A DNA stretch of 64,000 bases from Cloeon dipterum (GCF_949628265.1 NC_088789.1:8796886-8860885); one strand, 5' to 3'; positions 42,201 through 54,531 are shown, numbered from the stretch's first letter. Program-made: numbers and translations. The notes: generated by a model from the letters alone, not told the origin.

Positions 42201-45200
42201 CCGCTTTAAATTAGGAAAGCCGAGTTGGTGCTGCTGCGCGAAATTCCTTCGCTTACTTTTCTCTGAATAAACAGCGGCGGCAGCTGAGCGGCAGGAAGGA
42301 AGAAGGAGCATAGCGTAAACTTTTAAATGGAATGCTGTTAAGCGGATTACAATTCACTTGGTGCACTTTGCAGCAGAGGCGGTCGCTGGGCACTACTTCA
42401 TTAACTCCCCTTGCGCCTTTTATTACACGAGAGAATGCTGTTGCAAATAACGTTTTTCCAGCGGCGGCTGCTGCTGCAGCAGCGGAGCCAATTTCAATTT
42501 TCCCCGCCTCTGATTGATGGGCTCAGCCTGTTGTGCCTGGAAAGTAAGCCGAGCACTGCCTTTACCCCGGCCGCTTAATGAGATAATTTTTACTTTGCGT
42601 GCTCCAGCCGTTTCATAATTTATTTAACTGCGATGTTTGTTGGGCCCACGCGGGCTTGTTTATCCACACGACGGTGCGTTGCACCGCGGCCGCTGTTTTT
42701 AATTTATTCACGCTGGCCCACTTTGCCAACATTTTTATACGCCATGCACGCGGTGCTGCTTATGAGTGCCGGTAATTAATTAAAAGCACGGCCTTTCATT
42801 ACCTAAAAGCTCGCTTGCCACTCCTTTCCACCTCACACTCGATTGCCCGCAACTAAAATTTATCGAGCTGCTAAAATTCACGTCAGGCACAAGTGAAAAT
42901 AATCAATTAAAGCATATGGCGATGATGAATTGTGAATTGTATCAACCAAAAACTATATTAAGAAATATAAACTAGTCAGAACCTAAACTACGTGCAAAAT
43001 TTAATTCGAGACTTAGAAAGTTGAAAGAAAATAATTATTATAAATAGCTTCAAGGACAAAATTTTTAATTTTATCGAGAATAGCTTAATGATTTGAATTG
43101 AGATAAATTCAGTATCTTCTTTTAATGCAATCAGCTCAAATTTTTGTATTGAAGTTTTAAATTAACGAGCAACATCTTAAAATAAATAATCGCTTGATCG
43201 AGGGATCTGCAAATTAATTGATTTCTTTTTTTGCCAAGTGTTTGCCACCCTTTTCCTTCAAATGGACCGAGTGACAAGACATATGGTCGGAATTCTCAGT
43301 TGGCCGCGTCGGAAAACCCACGTCAGGCGAGGCGAAAGTAAAATCTTCGTCGTCCCAGTATTTCTTGAGATGGCAAAGGAGGTTTGTGAGTGTTTTTTCC
43401 TATGTCTCGCAGCATTTGACAAGTGTTGACATCAAAATGAGGGTATTTGCGGCCAGATGAGCTGCCGGCTGAAAAAGTATCCCACACTCAAGCGGAGGCA
43501 TTTATCCGTCAGCGTGCGCAGGATGTTTGTTAGCGCGCGAACAAAAACGCAGGACTCTTTTCAGCCACGACGCAAACGCACGCACTTTGAGGAGACAGAC
43601 CTGCGAGAAGAAAAGGGAAAATTCCGATCCGCAGAAGCAGTCACTCATGACCCGTCTTGATGGAGCTGCAGTTTCCGTTCCGTGCGAATGGGGCGCATCG
43701 CAGACTAATGGGGTAGTTGCCGAAAGCATCTCGATTGAATTCTAAGGAAATAAGGAGATACGGAACGAATTGAAGAAATTAAAAAATATTAAAATATACC
43801 GAAATATACATACAAATCCACATATTTACTTTTGATAAAATTTACCAAGCGTTTAAATTTTTCATTTCAAATTTAAAATAATTGACTTGACATCATAGTC
43901 AAACTCATCTGAAAAAAATGCAGTTGATATCAATTGCTTTAATATTTTGAGACTTGAAAAATTACTATATTTAATATATTTAAGATGCCAATTTTTAAGA
44001 TTGTTTATCTTTATTCAAGTCATTGTATGTGCACAAAATACTAAATATCATAAGACTGATTTAATATCTGTCGCTATACAACATATAGTAGTAATAGAAT
44101 CCTAAAGCAAACCAATTATAAAACATAATAAATTTATTAAATTTTAAATGTACTTAATTATTGAGTCCTAGGATCGCAGAAAATATGACAAAGCTATGCA
44201 ACGCGCTAAACCTACATGTTTAGAAATTGCATAAGTTGCACCAAAGGATTATCATGAGCACCTAATTTGAATGCTAGACATTAATTTAAATTCAAATTCT
44301 GATAAAATTAATTGACTTTTATTGATTTTATATTATTTGCATTCCCTCGATCCTTACGCAATCTAGATATCAAATTATCATTTAATAATTTGTATGACAT
44401 TAAGGTTTTATCATTTAAAATGTTTAAATAGACAAAAATATATTTCAAGATCGAGGAGCTATTATAGCAAGCTAACTTTTTTAATCAGAGGAACTGAGAA
44501 GTAAAATTAATATTCCGACCTGTTTGTAATAAAATTTAAAACTTTATTGCTTATTTCTGCTATTCACAAGTTAGTAATGCAACAGAATCGCTTTCGTGCG
44601 GAGACCGTTATGTACTCTGCCGAAATTAGTTTCGCCAGCTAATTTGAGTAGAACAGCAGGCCGAGGAGAAGCAGTTGAGGCTTCCCCAGGAGGAAGATTG
44701 GCCATCAGCGAGCAAACACGGCAAAAAGGCACGGTGCGCGCTGCTGATAAGTCGGCCAGAGAGAGCGCTTATCCAGCGAATTCGGCGTCACGAGCGGGCG
44801 AGCTGCAAACGCGTCCTTAAGAGGCTCGTTTTCGGCGCTAGATGAAATTTGCTGCGACGCTTCTCTTCTCTCCAGGCACACACATACACGAAAGCGGGCG
44901 GCGCAAACTTTTCTCTATTACAAACACACACAAAGGGACGCGAGAGGAGATGAGACTGGCTTCCTTTGATTCCCCTTTCTCGGCCGAGAAAAAGAGCAGA
45001 AAAGGTATGTGTGTGTGTGAGGTGAGTGCGTTCGCCGCCGCAACCCTCGCCGCTCCTTGCTTTCGCGTCGGAGGAAATAAGAAAAAAAGGGCCAGGAAGC
45101 TGTTCCGCAAAAGTGACGCGAGCGGGCAAACACAAAAACACGGCCAACTTTTATTTTACTACAGTTGCAACCGAGTTTTATTTTATCTCCGCCGCCCTTT

Positions 45201-45492
45201 GTCATGCTAATTACCAACCTTACACAAACGAGAGTGCCCTACTACACGAAGCGGACAATGCTCAGCTCGAAAAATGAAAGTACATACTTGTAACAATACG
45301 AGAGTAATAAAACAGCAAAGAGCAAACAAGCCAAATTGCCCGAGACCAGAGGTTGTCGTTTCCTTCTTTTCCATTATCATTATTTGACCACTTTTACGTC
45401 TAGTTCAAGTTCTCTGCGCGCTCCAATTCGTACAGTAATGTAACCTTTTATATAATCTCTGCTCAGCATATTTCGTGGGCTCATATGAGTTC
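30250..45492. other. gene-poor stretch, no supported gene
   Basis: GC/CpG-rich blocks of a few hundred bases (for example 30650-30910, 31400-31770, 32450-32990, 33440-33740, 35680-36000, 37250-37560, 38250-38500, 39330-39700, 42150-42880, 43440-43740, 44590-45270) alternate with AT-rich tracts rich in TTAATTAA-type motifs. A CTG tract lies at 39469-39489 and a GCTGCTGCTGCAGCAGC palindrome near 42470. No exon with domain similarity, tRNA or rRNA was recognised. The block pattern could reflect regulatory DNA of a neighbouring gene, but this is inference. Confidence 0.5.
39469..39489. repeat. CTG trinucleotide run
   Basis: About seven CTG units in a CpG-rich non-coding block, flanked by CA/AC-rich simple sequence. 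It lies in no supported reading frame. Confidence 0.85.
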
Positions 45493-45715
45493 ACCGGGTC
45501 CCAATAAAACTGCCGAGCGGATAACACGGGGCCCAAGTGGCTTCAGAGGAGCTTGGGTCCAATGTGACCATCTTTTCGCCTCCCTGCACCGAGGTCTTTT
45601 ATTGAAACTCCAGACATTTGTCCTTAAAGCTGTTGGAAAGGTGCAAAAATCTGCAAGTGGCGCCTTCCAGCCCGTTGAGCTATTGGAGCATTTCCAGTCC
45701 CTTCATGAACCATCT
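45493..45715 (-). mobile_element. dispersed element copy 3, diverged and truncated
   Basis: This aligns to copy 2 in the same orientation. Shared pieces in order: CCGGGTCCCAATAA, CGGATAACA, CCTCC-CACCGAGG, ATTGAAAC-CTAGACATT (here ATTGAAACTCCAGACATT), TGGAAAGGTGCAAA, CCAGCCCGTTGAGC and a final CCAGTCCCTT. Substitutions and small indels are many, and the A-tail side is missing at the low-coordinate end. A plus-strand ORF across it (45485-45835) is not matched by an intact frame in the other copies, so I reject it as a gene. Confidence 0.6.
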
Positions 45716-46122
45716 CTTGATATTCTTAGCATTTGTTTTGCGCGGTTTATACAGCTACGCGTCATTTTAGCCATTATTCGTGCTTTTTTACGCATAATTT
45801 TGATTTCGCTTTGGGGAGGAAAAAACAGGAATTGAATAGGAAACAATTGTTTTGCTTAAATTTTGTGCCAAAATTAATGTTATCATTTTGAAGTTAAGTG
45901 TTTTAAAGCAAGTTAAGTGTTAAATATAAAGCATGGTAGAATTTAGAAAATTTAGCACAGGAGAACTTTTCATATTCATCTATTAAGTTTTCATTTTTTG
46001 GCAAGCAAGCAGACTTACATTGCTAGATGTAGCCTGATAAATGGCTTTCGGTTAGTCAAAGTTAAAGACACAGGCATAGAGGGAAAAAGCAAGAGCTGCT
46101 GCTTTTATACGATGCTGTACGC

Positions 46123-46123
<1 letters not shown>
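45716..46123. other. non-coding spacer
   Basis: AT-rich spacer between the element copy and the CT array; I see nothing else in it. Confidence 0.5.

Positions 46124-46196
<73 letters not shown>
46124..46196. repeat. (CT)n microsatellite, about 73 bp
   Basis: An uninterrupted TC/CT dinucleotide array, the complement in type of the GA array near 30.2 kb. ORFs running through it are repeat translations (Leu-Ser). Confidence 0.97.
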
Positions 46197-46200
<4 letters not shown>

Positions 46201-49200
46201 TTTGCTCAATGGCTTCACACACATTCACTCTACTTACTTAGCTCGAATTGATGCCACTGCTGGTTTTTGCTTTCAAAGCGTTTGTCTGCATTTGTCTTTG
46301 CGTGAATCTTGGTCCTTTTGCTGCGGTGGCGGCCTGACTTTCTTGGAAAGTACGAACTCAGCTTTTGACTGTCCGCCCAAGTTGGATTTTCGTCAGCAAG
46401 TGCGGATACTATATCGTGTTCAAAGAATATTGGTACGTGATAACTAATTGTGCTTCAAGCGTGAATATTTTAAATTAATTTAGTTTCAGCCGCTCCTTGG
46501 AAGCTAAAATACCCACGAATAATAACGTAACGTTTTAAAAGCACCGGAGAACCAGTAGAAGAATGCTCTCTAAAAGCGTTTTTTTGCAGATTTTAATCCC
46601 GCTTTTCAAGAATAACAAAGTGATTCTTTTGTCTCAGGCACTTTGTCAGAATTGACTATTCAAATCGAGAACGACCCTAATCTGTCCCACAAATTCGTCG
46701 GATTTGCATATGCAGATAAACGAACGCCTATACGCTTCAAAGTATTTTTTTGCTCGCTCGCGGAGAACAAACGAGCAGCACCATCAATCCAACTGCGTGG
46801 CTCCTGCACTCGCTGCCGCCAACTTGATAAATGGTCCTCCAAGCTGCTTTGTCAATCTCGAGATTAAATTCCTCTCGCTACTAGTGTTTCGAGCTGAATA
46901 ATATTTAAACTGCTTCCGATTATTTTCTAAAGAGCCCCTCAGCCGGGAGCGGTTCTGCACGCATGAAGAAGAGGAGTGGCGCGGCAGGAATGCCCGCAGC
47001 ACTTAAAATTAATCAATCGTCACCCGGGCAATCTGAAGAAAAAAGAAATAGCAGCGGGAGGGACTTTTCTCATGTCCCCCGTTGCAGGAGAAAAATAATC
47101 TCGGAGCCTCTGCTACATCGTACGCAAGGACCAACACTGAGTCTTATGTTGGGCTGTGCGAAGCCATTACTCTGCCGCTCAAATTGACCACCGTGTGAAA
47201 TTGCGTGCTGGGGCGTTTGATGCGAAAAGATTAGTCCCGACGACGAGAGGAGCACCGCCGGCGTTTTTGCTTCTTCGCTTCTCTCTCTCGTTGCTTTCAA
47301 TTTGTGTCAAACGCGCTGAGCGCAGGAGCGAGACTCTCATGTCAGCTCAAAGATGAATATATGAGGCTCGAAATTTTCGAAGACGTTATCATCGTAAAAA
47401 AAGGCGTCATAAAAACGTGTCGTGAAAGATACATCTTTTTTAGTATAAACTTCATAATTAACTCCTTGAGGTTGTTAGTTTTAGAATGCTAAAATATTTG
47501 AGACCGTATTTATTAACCGTGCACATTGTAGCATAATATTTAGAATATTATGAAATGATAGATGACCAAATAACCATTATTTAAGTTGTTATTATAGTGA
47601 CATTACTCCCTCAGCGGAGTGTCAATTTTCTGAATTTACTTAAATAAATTACTATTCTTGAACTAACACTAATAATTGATCAATCTGTTAATTGGGTTGT
47701 TTGCGGTCTGGTGCTCGTACAAAAATTTCGTCAATTTCCTCAATCACTCCGCTGTCAATAAAGCGCCAAAACTTCAAACGCTTGCCTTGACATGGTCCAA
47801 CGAACCACGTCGCGAGGAAAGTCGCCAAATCGGCAGTAATTAGCTCAGCTGCGGCGTTCTCTCAACAAAGAAAACAAACAAGCCTCTCGTTTGTGCGTGT
47901 GTCTCTCTCTCTCCCACGCCGAATTAGCTTTGCGGCAGCATCAGTGGCCCGCATACTGAACGAGCTGGGGCGCTTAAATAAACGCGCGTGTGTGATTAGC
48001 CCTGCGATCGCGCAATTTGATACGACCCAGCTTTTTGGCCGATTCCAGATGTTGCCATCAAAACACAGCTCCCGGCTGCATTCGACGCTAAACAAGCGCA
48101 GTTAAAGCGTGCATGGTTTTGAATTTCTCTTTACTCTCTCGCTGAGGCCGTTAATGCGTGCCGCACGCATAATTTCGGTTTGGTTACACGCACGTGACGC
48201 GTGAGTTATTAGTTTTGAAAACGGCTTAATGACGGCTCTTTCTGATGTCATATTTTTCCTGCTCGTCGTCGAGCGGTCTGTTTGCTCTGCAATTAAAGCA
48301 TGAAGTGCTCGTTAAATTATATTTATTAATTCCGCTGACAGCTTCATGTTTTAATTTATTGTACTTCCTGGAAACCAAGATGTTCCATCCTCCAAGAGGT
48401 AATATTTCAGTTATATTAAATTTGATTTCCAGTTGAAAAACGAAATATTGATAACGGATGCTCATAACTTTATTATCATTTTCCCCATTCGACGCAGTGT
48501 TTATTTAATTTTATCCCTGAAACCTACTCCCCGGGAAATTGGATTGCTTCTTCCTGTCGTTGATCCCAACGCACTGAGGAATTCTACTCAGGCGACATTC
48601 CTAAAGCGCTCAATTTGGAGGCATAACCCCTGAAAGATTAATTTGCCGACGCATCCGTGGTCTCATCTTTTATGGGACCGCTCTCTGTTGGTGCTGCTGG
48701 CCTTCTCTCTGGGGATTTGCAGCACGGCGACGGAGGCAAACTCAAAAGGCTCAATCCGTCCTCTGCCGTCGCCGCACGCAGAATAAAAGCGGCCAGCGTA
48801 GAATGCAATCGCGGCTGATGTAACAGAATTACTTTTCTTTTATACAGCTTCACTGGAGCAATCCTCATTTCTGCAAGATGCTCTCTAATGACTTTATCTG
48901 AGCAGCGGGGATTAAAGCAGTGGGTGCATTCTGCCAGCTGCAGTACGAGAAATGGAATTACGCAGCTCTGATGAGCTTTCCTTTGAGAAGTTTTTTGCTA
49001 AAGCTGTACCGATTCTTTGGTCCCTAATTAATGATTATCTTATAAACTACATGCTTACTGCATTAATAAATTAGATTGCATGTACACGACTGCTACACTA
49101 AATAAAAGATATCAATATAAGTATATTTATTGTATTTTATTCATAAAAGTGCAAAATGTGGCAATAAAATATCCACTGGCAGTTACTTGTGCTGCAATCT

Positions 49201-49387
49201 TTGATCGAATTATAGCATTGTATGCAATTTCACGACGGGCATGCTTCGCAGGTTGCATATTTTAGCAAAAGCGAATTGCACCGTGTGACAATTTGTTATT
49301 ATATATTATGTACTAAAAGATTATATTATAGATGAAAACTATATAATGTTTCCTGAGATGTCGCTTACAAACGTAAAATTTTTAATT
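46197..49387. other. non-coding stretch left of the gene array
   Basis: AT-rich DNA with GC blocks near 46930-47340, 47860-48200 and 48640-48800. Short ORFs overlap on both strands with no domain support. TTTATT motifs near 49121-49150 could serve as a distal poly(A) signal for gene A on the minus strand. Confidence 0.45.
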
Positions 49388-50290
49388 TTACGAAGAAACA
49401 AATCCCTTACTATTGCGGCAGATTATGCGCCAATTGTATATCTCCTTGTCTGGGTTGTAATTCAAGACTCCAACAAAGCGGTTGTCCTTTTTGCTTTTCC
49501 AAGTCATGGCGTGCAGGTAGCCGTTCGAGTGATGAATCGAATAAGCGTTGCCCTGCTGGCCCACGGTCCATACAGTGTCCATCGAGTCGCCGGCTGACTT
49601 TCCTTTCACGTATTTGCTGCTTGAGGGGTTGTAGCTCAAGTACTTGTGGTAGTAGTGATTCCAGAACTGGTAGTACGCCTGAAAAATTGCATATCGACCG
49701 TCAGATTCTCACGAGGGAGAAAAAAATGGACAAATCTACGAAAAGAGGTCAATTTATTTTTTTGTTTCTTAAGCTAGCGTTGTATTAATTTTTTCCATGA
49801 AATACATGTAACTATGAATTATTTTGTGACTTCCTACATGTGTGTGAAATTTTCCTTTGAATTTTTAAAGAAATAAGAGATATCTTGAATAAATTTAATT
49901 AGTAATTATTGAAGCACTTTAATTTTTAGAAGTTTAGAACTAATTTTCAACCTCTCCATCGATCTCGATTTCATTGATGAGCCACATTCCCCTCCAGTTC
50001 CACTTGTCGAAGTGTCTTCTTGGCATTCCTGGCTGCATGACAGGGTAGTCGCCCTTCCACCCTGACTGCATGTACAAATATTCATTTGGAAACGCCTGAT
50101 TTGAGATGTAACACTCCAAGCCATAAATCCTGCTTGTGCTGCCGTCGGGTACTTTTTGGCCAAGAGCTGCGGTCTCGTTATCTGGCACGCGCACCTGATC
50201 TGCCTCGCTGATTGGAAATTCAAAATCTTCGTAGCATTTGCCAACGGCGAGCAGAGCGAGAAGGACGATGAAACTTACTGGCATGATCAT
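49388..50290 (-). CDS. array gene A: secreted Trp/Tyr-rich three-unit protein, 209 aa
   Basis: Two exons, 50290-49952 and 49678-49388, are joined by a 273 bp phase-0 intron (GAG/gttgaa ... ttcag/GCG) and give 209 residues. The start at 50290 precedes MIMPVSFIVLLALLAVGKC, a signal peptide; a second Met lies two codons on. An acidic linker leads to GLECYISNQAFPNEYLYMQSG (unit 1, closing KWNWRGMWLINE). Unit 2 is YYQFWNHYYHKYLSYNP and unit 3 GYLHAMTW, ending IYNWRIICRN. Unlike its neighbours it has no intron after the ECY motif and splits instead between units 1 and 2. A TATAAA lies only 21-26 bp upstream of the ATG, so there may be a very short leader or an untranslated upstream exon. Function unknown; likely a secreted beta-trefoil-like protein. 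Confidence 0.8.
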
Positions 50291-50743
50291 TCTCCTGCGG
50301 GGACAAATCTTTTATAAATAAACGATGACCTTTTTAAGTTCAATGATTCATTTATTTGGTTCACTCTACTACACATAATTTAAAAGCGGATGAGTATTGC
50401 AAGTTAACAGCTATGACATTCATGCAGGATTCCCAAAGAAAAAACAAGCATCGAGATTTGATAAATACGCGACATTTCAGAACACCTTTTAATCAAATAT
50501 CACTGTCGCAACCCAAAGGCTTAGCGTTGTATTGCTAAAACCATCAATTTGCTAAATTGCACGACCCCACTTATTTTTGCAGAAAGTTCTAGCAATAACA
50601 AATGAGAGACTCACATTTCGTGACGCCTTCTGCGCCGTATGGAAATCTATGAGCGACTAAATTAGCTTAATAAAAAACGGTCGCGCAGGCGGACACAAAA
50701 GAAAAGCTCTGAATGAGATTTCCGATGACGCAAGAAGAGGATT

Positions 50744-50791
50744 GTGTGAGTGAGCGTGTGTGTGTGAGTGTGTGTGAGCGTGAGTGTGTTG
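50744..50791. repeat. TG/GTGAG-rich simple sequence
   Basis: An imperfect TG-dinucleotide tract between genes A and B. An AATAAA (minus strand, near 50793-50799) lies beside it, about 120 bp past the stop of gene B, and could end that transcript. Confidence 0.7.
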
Positions 50792-50918
50792 TGTTTATTG
50801 TTTGCTCTTGGACCAATCTTATAATTAACGTGAGTGACATAACGCATAGGGTGACACTGGTTATTTCCCTCGTCCAACATTCCGTGCGTTCACAAGTTGG
50901 ATGGAACAAATCTGTTTT

Positions 50919-52468
50919 TTAGAACCGCGGATCGTTGCGGCAGATGATGCTCCAGTGGCCGCCCCAGTAAAACTCGTCGGCCATGATCACGTCGTCGGTG
51001 GCCGCATGTAGATAACCGGCCGGATTGCGGGGTAGCTTGATTGCCGTCACGATGCCATCCTTGTGTATCTCCTTGAAGTTGGTAATGTCTATGTGCCACA
51101 TGGTGTAGTCCTCACAGGTCCACGAGTCGAACATCTTGCTCATCATCAGCGAGAAAATGTTCTTGCACTCGGAGAAGCTGAGCGAGCACTTCCGCTCGTA
51201 ATTCCACAACTGGTAGTTCGTGTCGCTGGTCGAGTTGACCTTTACTATGCGCCAAATTCCACTCCAGTCATTGACCTTGGTGTTATTGTAACGCGGGTTG
51301 CCACTTTTCATGTATGGCTGGTAGTTGTTTAGGCTGGATGCCATCGCTAGGTAGTAACCGGGCCGCGCCATGCTGAAAATTTATTAAAATATATCGAAAT
51401 TTTCATTTGAGGTAGACATTGCAAGAATAAATTAGACTGACTTTCCCTAGTAATTGTTTGAGAGACAAATTTATTCTTCTCGACTAGATTTTAGCTGCTC
51501 CCACATTCGAACCTACCACTCAACGTTTTGAAAAAAATAGGAGTTTGTTTAAGAGCTCATTTAGACACACCCCATGACAAAATATACTAGATGTATTTGA
51601 TTTAAAATCAGTACATCCAAATTGTTAATACGAACCATTTCAATTTTTTTGAATTTTGTGTACTGATGTAAAAACATTTAAAAAAATTTCTAACGATGAG
51701 AGCTACAGAAGTCGAAATGAATAATAATTTCAACTCTACACCACCAACGAGGACAAGTCCATTTTGTACTAGTCATGATTTAAATAAAAAAGTCATAATA
51801 TATTCGGTTCATTCCAGCGATTGCTGGACATGTTCAGAATATTCCTATTTTTTCTAGATTTTTCATTTTGACTGGTGTTACATGTGAATGCCTTATCTCT
51901 AGTAAGTGCGAGTAAATTCAAATTTAATCAAGACATTCAATGAGCAAACCTCTAATTCAATCTTGTTTCCTTTTGAAAATGACGGCAAGAAATACCTGTC
52001 GGGTTACAGAAATTTAACAAGGGCGAAAATTTAAAACTTGGCTAGACACTTGAAAATGCTTGGTAATTTCCTGCATGACACACGACTCAACTGCATTAAC
52101 TCAATCAAATTAGCTTTTATTTGACCCTGTGATGATTTCACATAAGAAGGATTTTTCTTTTTCTGAATATTATTTTACTTTTATTTGAAGCAATTAGAAT
52201 ATTTTGCATAACGCTTAAAACTGTTCATTTTTAGACTGTGCCGTTTATATTAAAATAAAATAACTTCGATGAAAGAAACAAATTCTTACCTGTAAACCGT
52301 ACACTCGTCCAAGGCGATGGTGCGTTTGATGTACGGAGTGTGCGTGGACCAGGAGTCGCTGTCGTAGTCCATCTGCGTGGCCGACTTTGCAGGAAGTGCA
52401 TTGTAGGTAGAGATTTGCAGACAGATAGAGAGAAGCACGAGGAAAACATTTTGTGCAGCTCGCTCCAT
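50919..52468 (-). CDS. array gene B: secreted three-unit protein with extra cysteines, 210 aa
   Basis: Exons 52468-52290 and 51372-50919 are joined by a phase-2 intron of 917 bp, the longest in the array (CAG/gtaaga ... ttcag/C). The ATG at 52468 starts MERAAQNVFLVLLSICLQIS, a signal peptide; a GTG-initiated extension upstream is not credible. The linker leads to LDECTVYS, where the intron splits the last codon, then GYYLAMAS, then NDWSGIWRIVKV (unit 1). Unit 2 is NYQLWNYERKCSLSF and unit 3 GYLHAATD, ending GGHWSIICRNDPRF. Unit 2 carries extra Cys (ERKCSLSFSECKN and SWTCED), which suggests extra disulphides not shared by the other members. A TATA-like CTATATAC lies about 160 bp upstream. Function unknown. 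Confidence 0.83.
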
Positions 52469-53002
52469 GCTTGCCAAGGCGGTTTTGAATTCTATCACGC
52501 CGCCGCCGAGAGAAAAAATAATCCTGGGCGCCCATTGGTGTGGGCGATGATTAGATCACAATGTCTTCCTCATTTGATTGCCTTTAAGGACCCCGCGCGC
52601 TGGCTGAAGGGTCATTTATTGGAAAGAGTATATAGCACGTAGAGCTTTTATTTCTCTTTATTTTCTCAAATATAATATGTCAGCTCCAGTCCTTAACCAA
52701 ACTGGAATCACTTCATTTAAAAATCCAGCAGTTTTGATTGTTATTTGGCACAGGATCACTTTTCCAAAATTATACTTTTCGGTAAGAATTTCCTATTTCA
52801 TAAAGGTTGGCAGGTTTATTTTCAAGGCTACCTGCTACCTTAAACATGCGCTTAAATACTTGTGGCGATTTACAGGTTTCAATTGTATATCAGCCGCACT
52901 AGGGTTGATAAACGATGCTCTAAAGTCTAATTGGGTCATCCTTCTATTTTACGCATCCAAATAATTCTATATTGGATAATATTATCACGTGTTAAAACGT
53001 TC

Positions 53003-53200
53003 TCAATAGTTCCATGCTTTAAATGTTTGATGTGACACTGTTGTTTTGCTATTCATGCTACAAACGCCTTCCCATTTCCATTTTTCCTTCGGAGACTTCG
53101 CATTTCCTCTTACTAGACGAGGGTAAACCCAAAACAGGCCAGTAAAAGGAAATAATATTTCATTGGTAAATAACAATACCCTAAATTTGTTTAACCATTG
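53003..53200 (-). pseudogene. decayed copy of an array gene between B and C
   Basis: A minus-strand frame of about 60 codons aligns residue by residue with the unit 1 and early unit 2 part of gene C. TNEILFPFTGLFWVYP lines up with PSQYLVMKSGFFHFYP, then RLVRGNAKSPKEKWKWEG with ELSR...WDWSG, then TFKAWNY with YFQLWNH. Key residues are lost: the M-K-S core, the W-x-I closing unit 1 (here CSMN), and the WNHKT motif, where a stop follows WNY. No ECT/signal exon or C-terminal unit could be found nearby. It therefore looks like an old dead copy, not an expressed gene. Confidence 0.7.
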
Positions 53201-53353
53201 CACATATTTAATAAATTTTAATATGCATATCTCCGCTTTCTTGAGAATTTCAACAGATAATCGATTTATATTTTTTTGCGTAGCTCAAAAAATGACAGAT
53301 TTACTATATAACTCAAGTAAAAATATGTTCAGCAAAATCATTATTGATTACAA

Positions 53354-54112
53354 TCAGTTCGTCTCAATAAAAATTGGTGTTTGCTTTCTACTCCCACACC
53401 AAATGTTCCAGTGGTGGAGGTCATTTTTCGGTTCATAAAATGATATATCCACTGGCCTATTGTTTGTTCTTTGCCCAAAAATTCCTTTTCTTACAGAGGT
53501 TCGAGCATATAAATATCCATTTGGATGCTGGGCGTGCTGCACCGTGACGGTAATTTCAGGCGCCTCTAGGTTCCCGATCCCGATGATATTCCAAAAAGTG
53601 TCAATCTTTAACGTTCCATCATCACGCATGCCTCTAACAGAGCGAGACTTCACAACGTTATAAGCCATGAACAGCTCGGTCTTATGGTTCCACAACTGGA
53701 AATATGTTTCATCATTACTTTTAACAATGTTGATTTTCCAGATTCCACTCCAATCCCACGCCCCGACATCTGGCTTCAATGTAACTCGTGACAGCTCTGG
53801 GTAAAAGTGGAAGAATCCTGATTTCATAACTAGGTACTGGCTTGGATACGCAACACTGAAAATTAAAGACTAATAAGATTTTTAAAACCAAGACAATAAA
53901 AACAGAACCTTTGAATTGTACACTCTGCTCCGAAAATAGTTGTAGTGACATTTAGAAGCTCAAAAGTCTGAAGATCTGCTTTAAAATAAAAAAGTTGATG
54001 AATAGTTAATTATGCGATATTGGGTAAAAAAATTACGTGAAAAACTGCTAGCCAGAATTACAGGAGTTGAAAAAATAATTGCAAGCGTGAGACATAAGAG
54101 TGATGACGACAT
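53354..54112 (-). CDS. array gene C: secreted three-unit protein, 215 aa, three exons
   Basis: Exons 54112-54037, 53978-53909 and 53855-53354, with introns of 58 bp (phase 1) and 53 bp (phase 2). Together they give 215 residues. The small first exon is pure signal peptide (MSSSLLCLTLAIIFSTPVIL); its phase-1 donor (CAC/gtaatt) fits the acceptor before exon 2 exactly, which supports the model. Exon 2 encodes LNVTTTIFGAECTIQ. Exon 3 starts in the split Ser codon and reads VAYPSQYLVMKSGFFHFYPE (unit 1, closing WDWSGIWKINIV), then YFQLWNHKTELFMAYN (unit 2), then TVQHAQHPNGYLYART (unit 3), ending HHWNIWCGS. The tail past the last Cys is longer than in relatives. It is the only member with an extra intron between signal peptide and linker. 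The second donor (AAAG/gttctg) is weak. Function unknown. Confidence 0.78.
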
Positions 54113-54531
54113 AATTCAGAATTATTGCGTGTCTTTCCTAATTTCTAAGCAGACGAGCGCTGCTTTACTACGCTGCTTGATGTGTGCGTGGCGGCGCCTC
54201 AACCAGAAGTAAACACATTTGAGATGATTACATGCGTGGTGCCAACATGTCCGAGCTGTCATTTGTTACGATTAATCTATACATTAATATAATCTGCTAT
54301 TTATCTGCCATTGCTTAATTTTTGTAACTCTTCTTTGTCAATATTTGAAAAAAAGTTCGCGAATAATTATTTATCTGTAATAATCGTTACAGTGCCAAAT
54401 TTATGCACATCTTCCAGAAATTAAAAATCACATTTCTCAAATAAGTTTGGTGTCCGATTTGATATTAAATTAAAATTTAAATGAAATACATTGGCAGTGC
54501 CGTGTCAAAAAGGCATTTTTATTTTTATTTA

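Noticed and set aside
45485..45835. 116-codon plus-strand ORF
   Set aside because: It lies over copy 3 of the dispersed element, and its frame is not intact in the other copies.
45998..46447. 149-codon ORF through the CT array
   Set aside because: Repeat translation (Leu-Ser) with unrelated flanks; no start context or domain.
52469..52498. N-terminal extension of gene B
   Set aside because: It begins with GTG, not ATG; the ATG at 52468 directly precedes the signal peptide.
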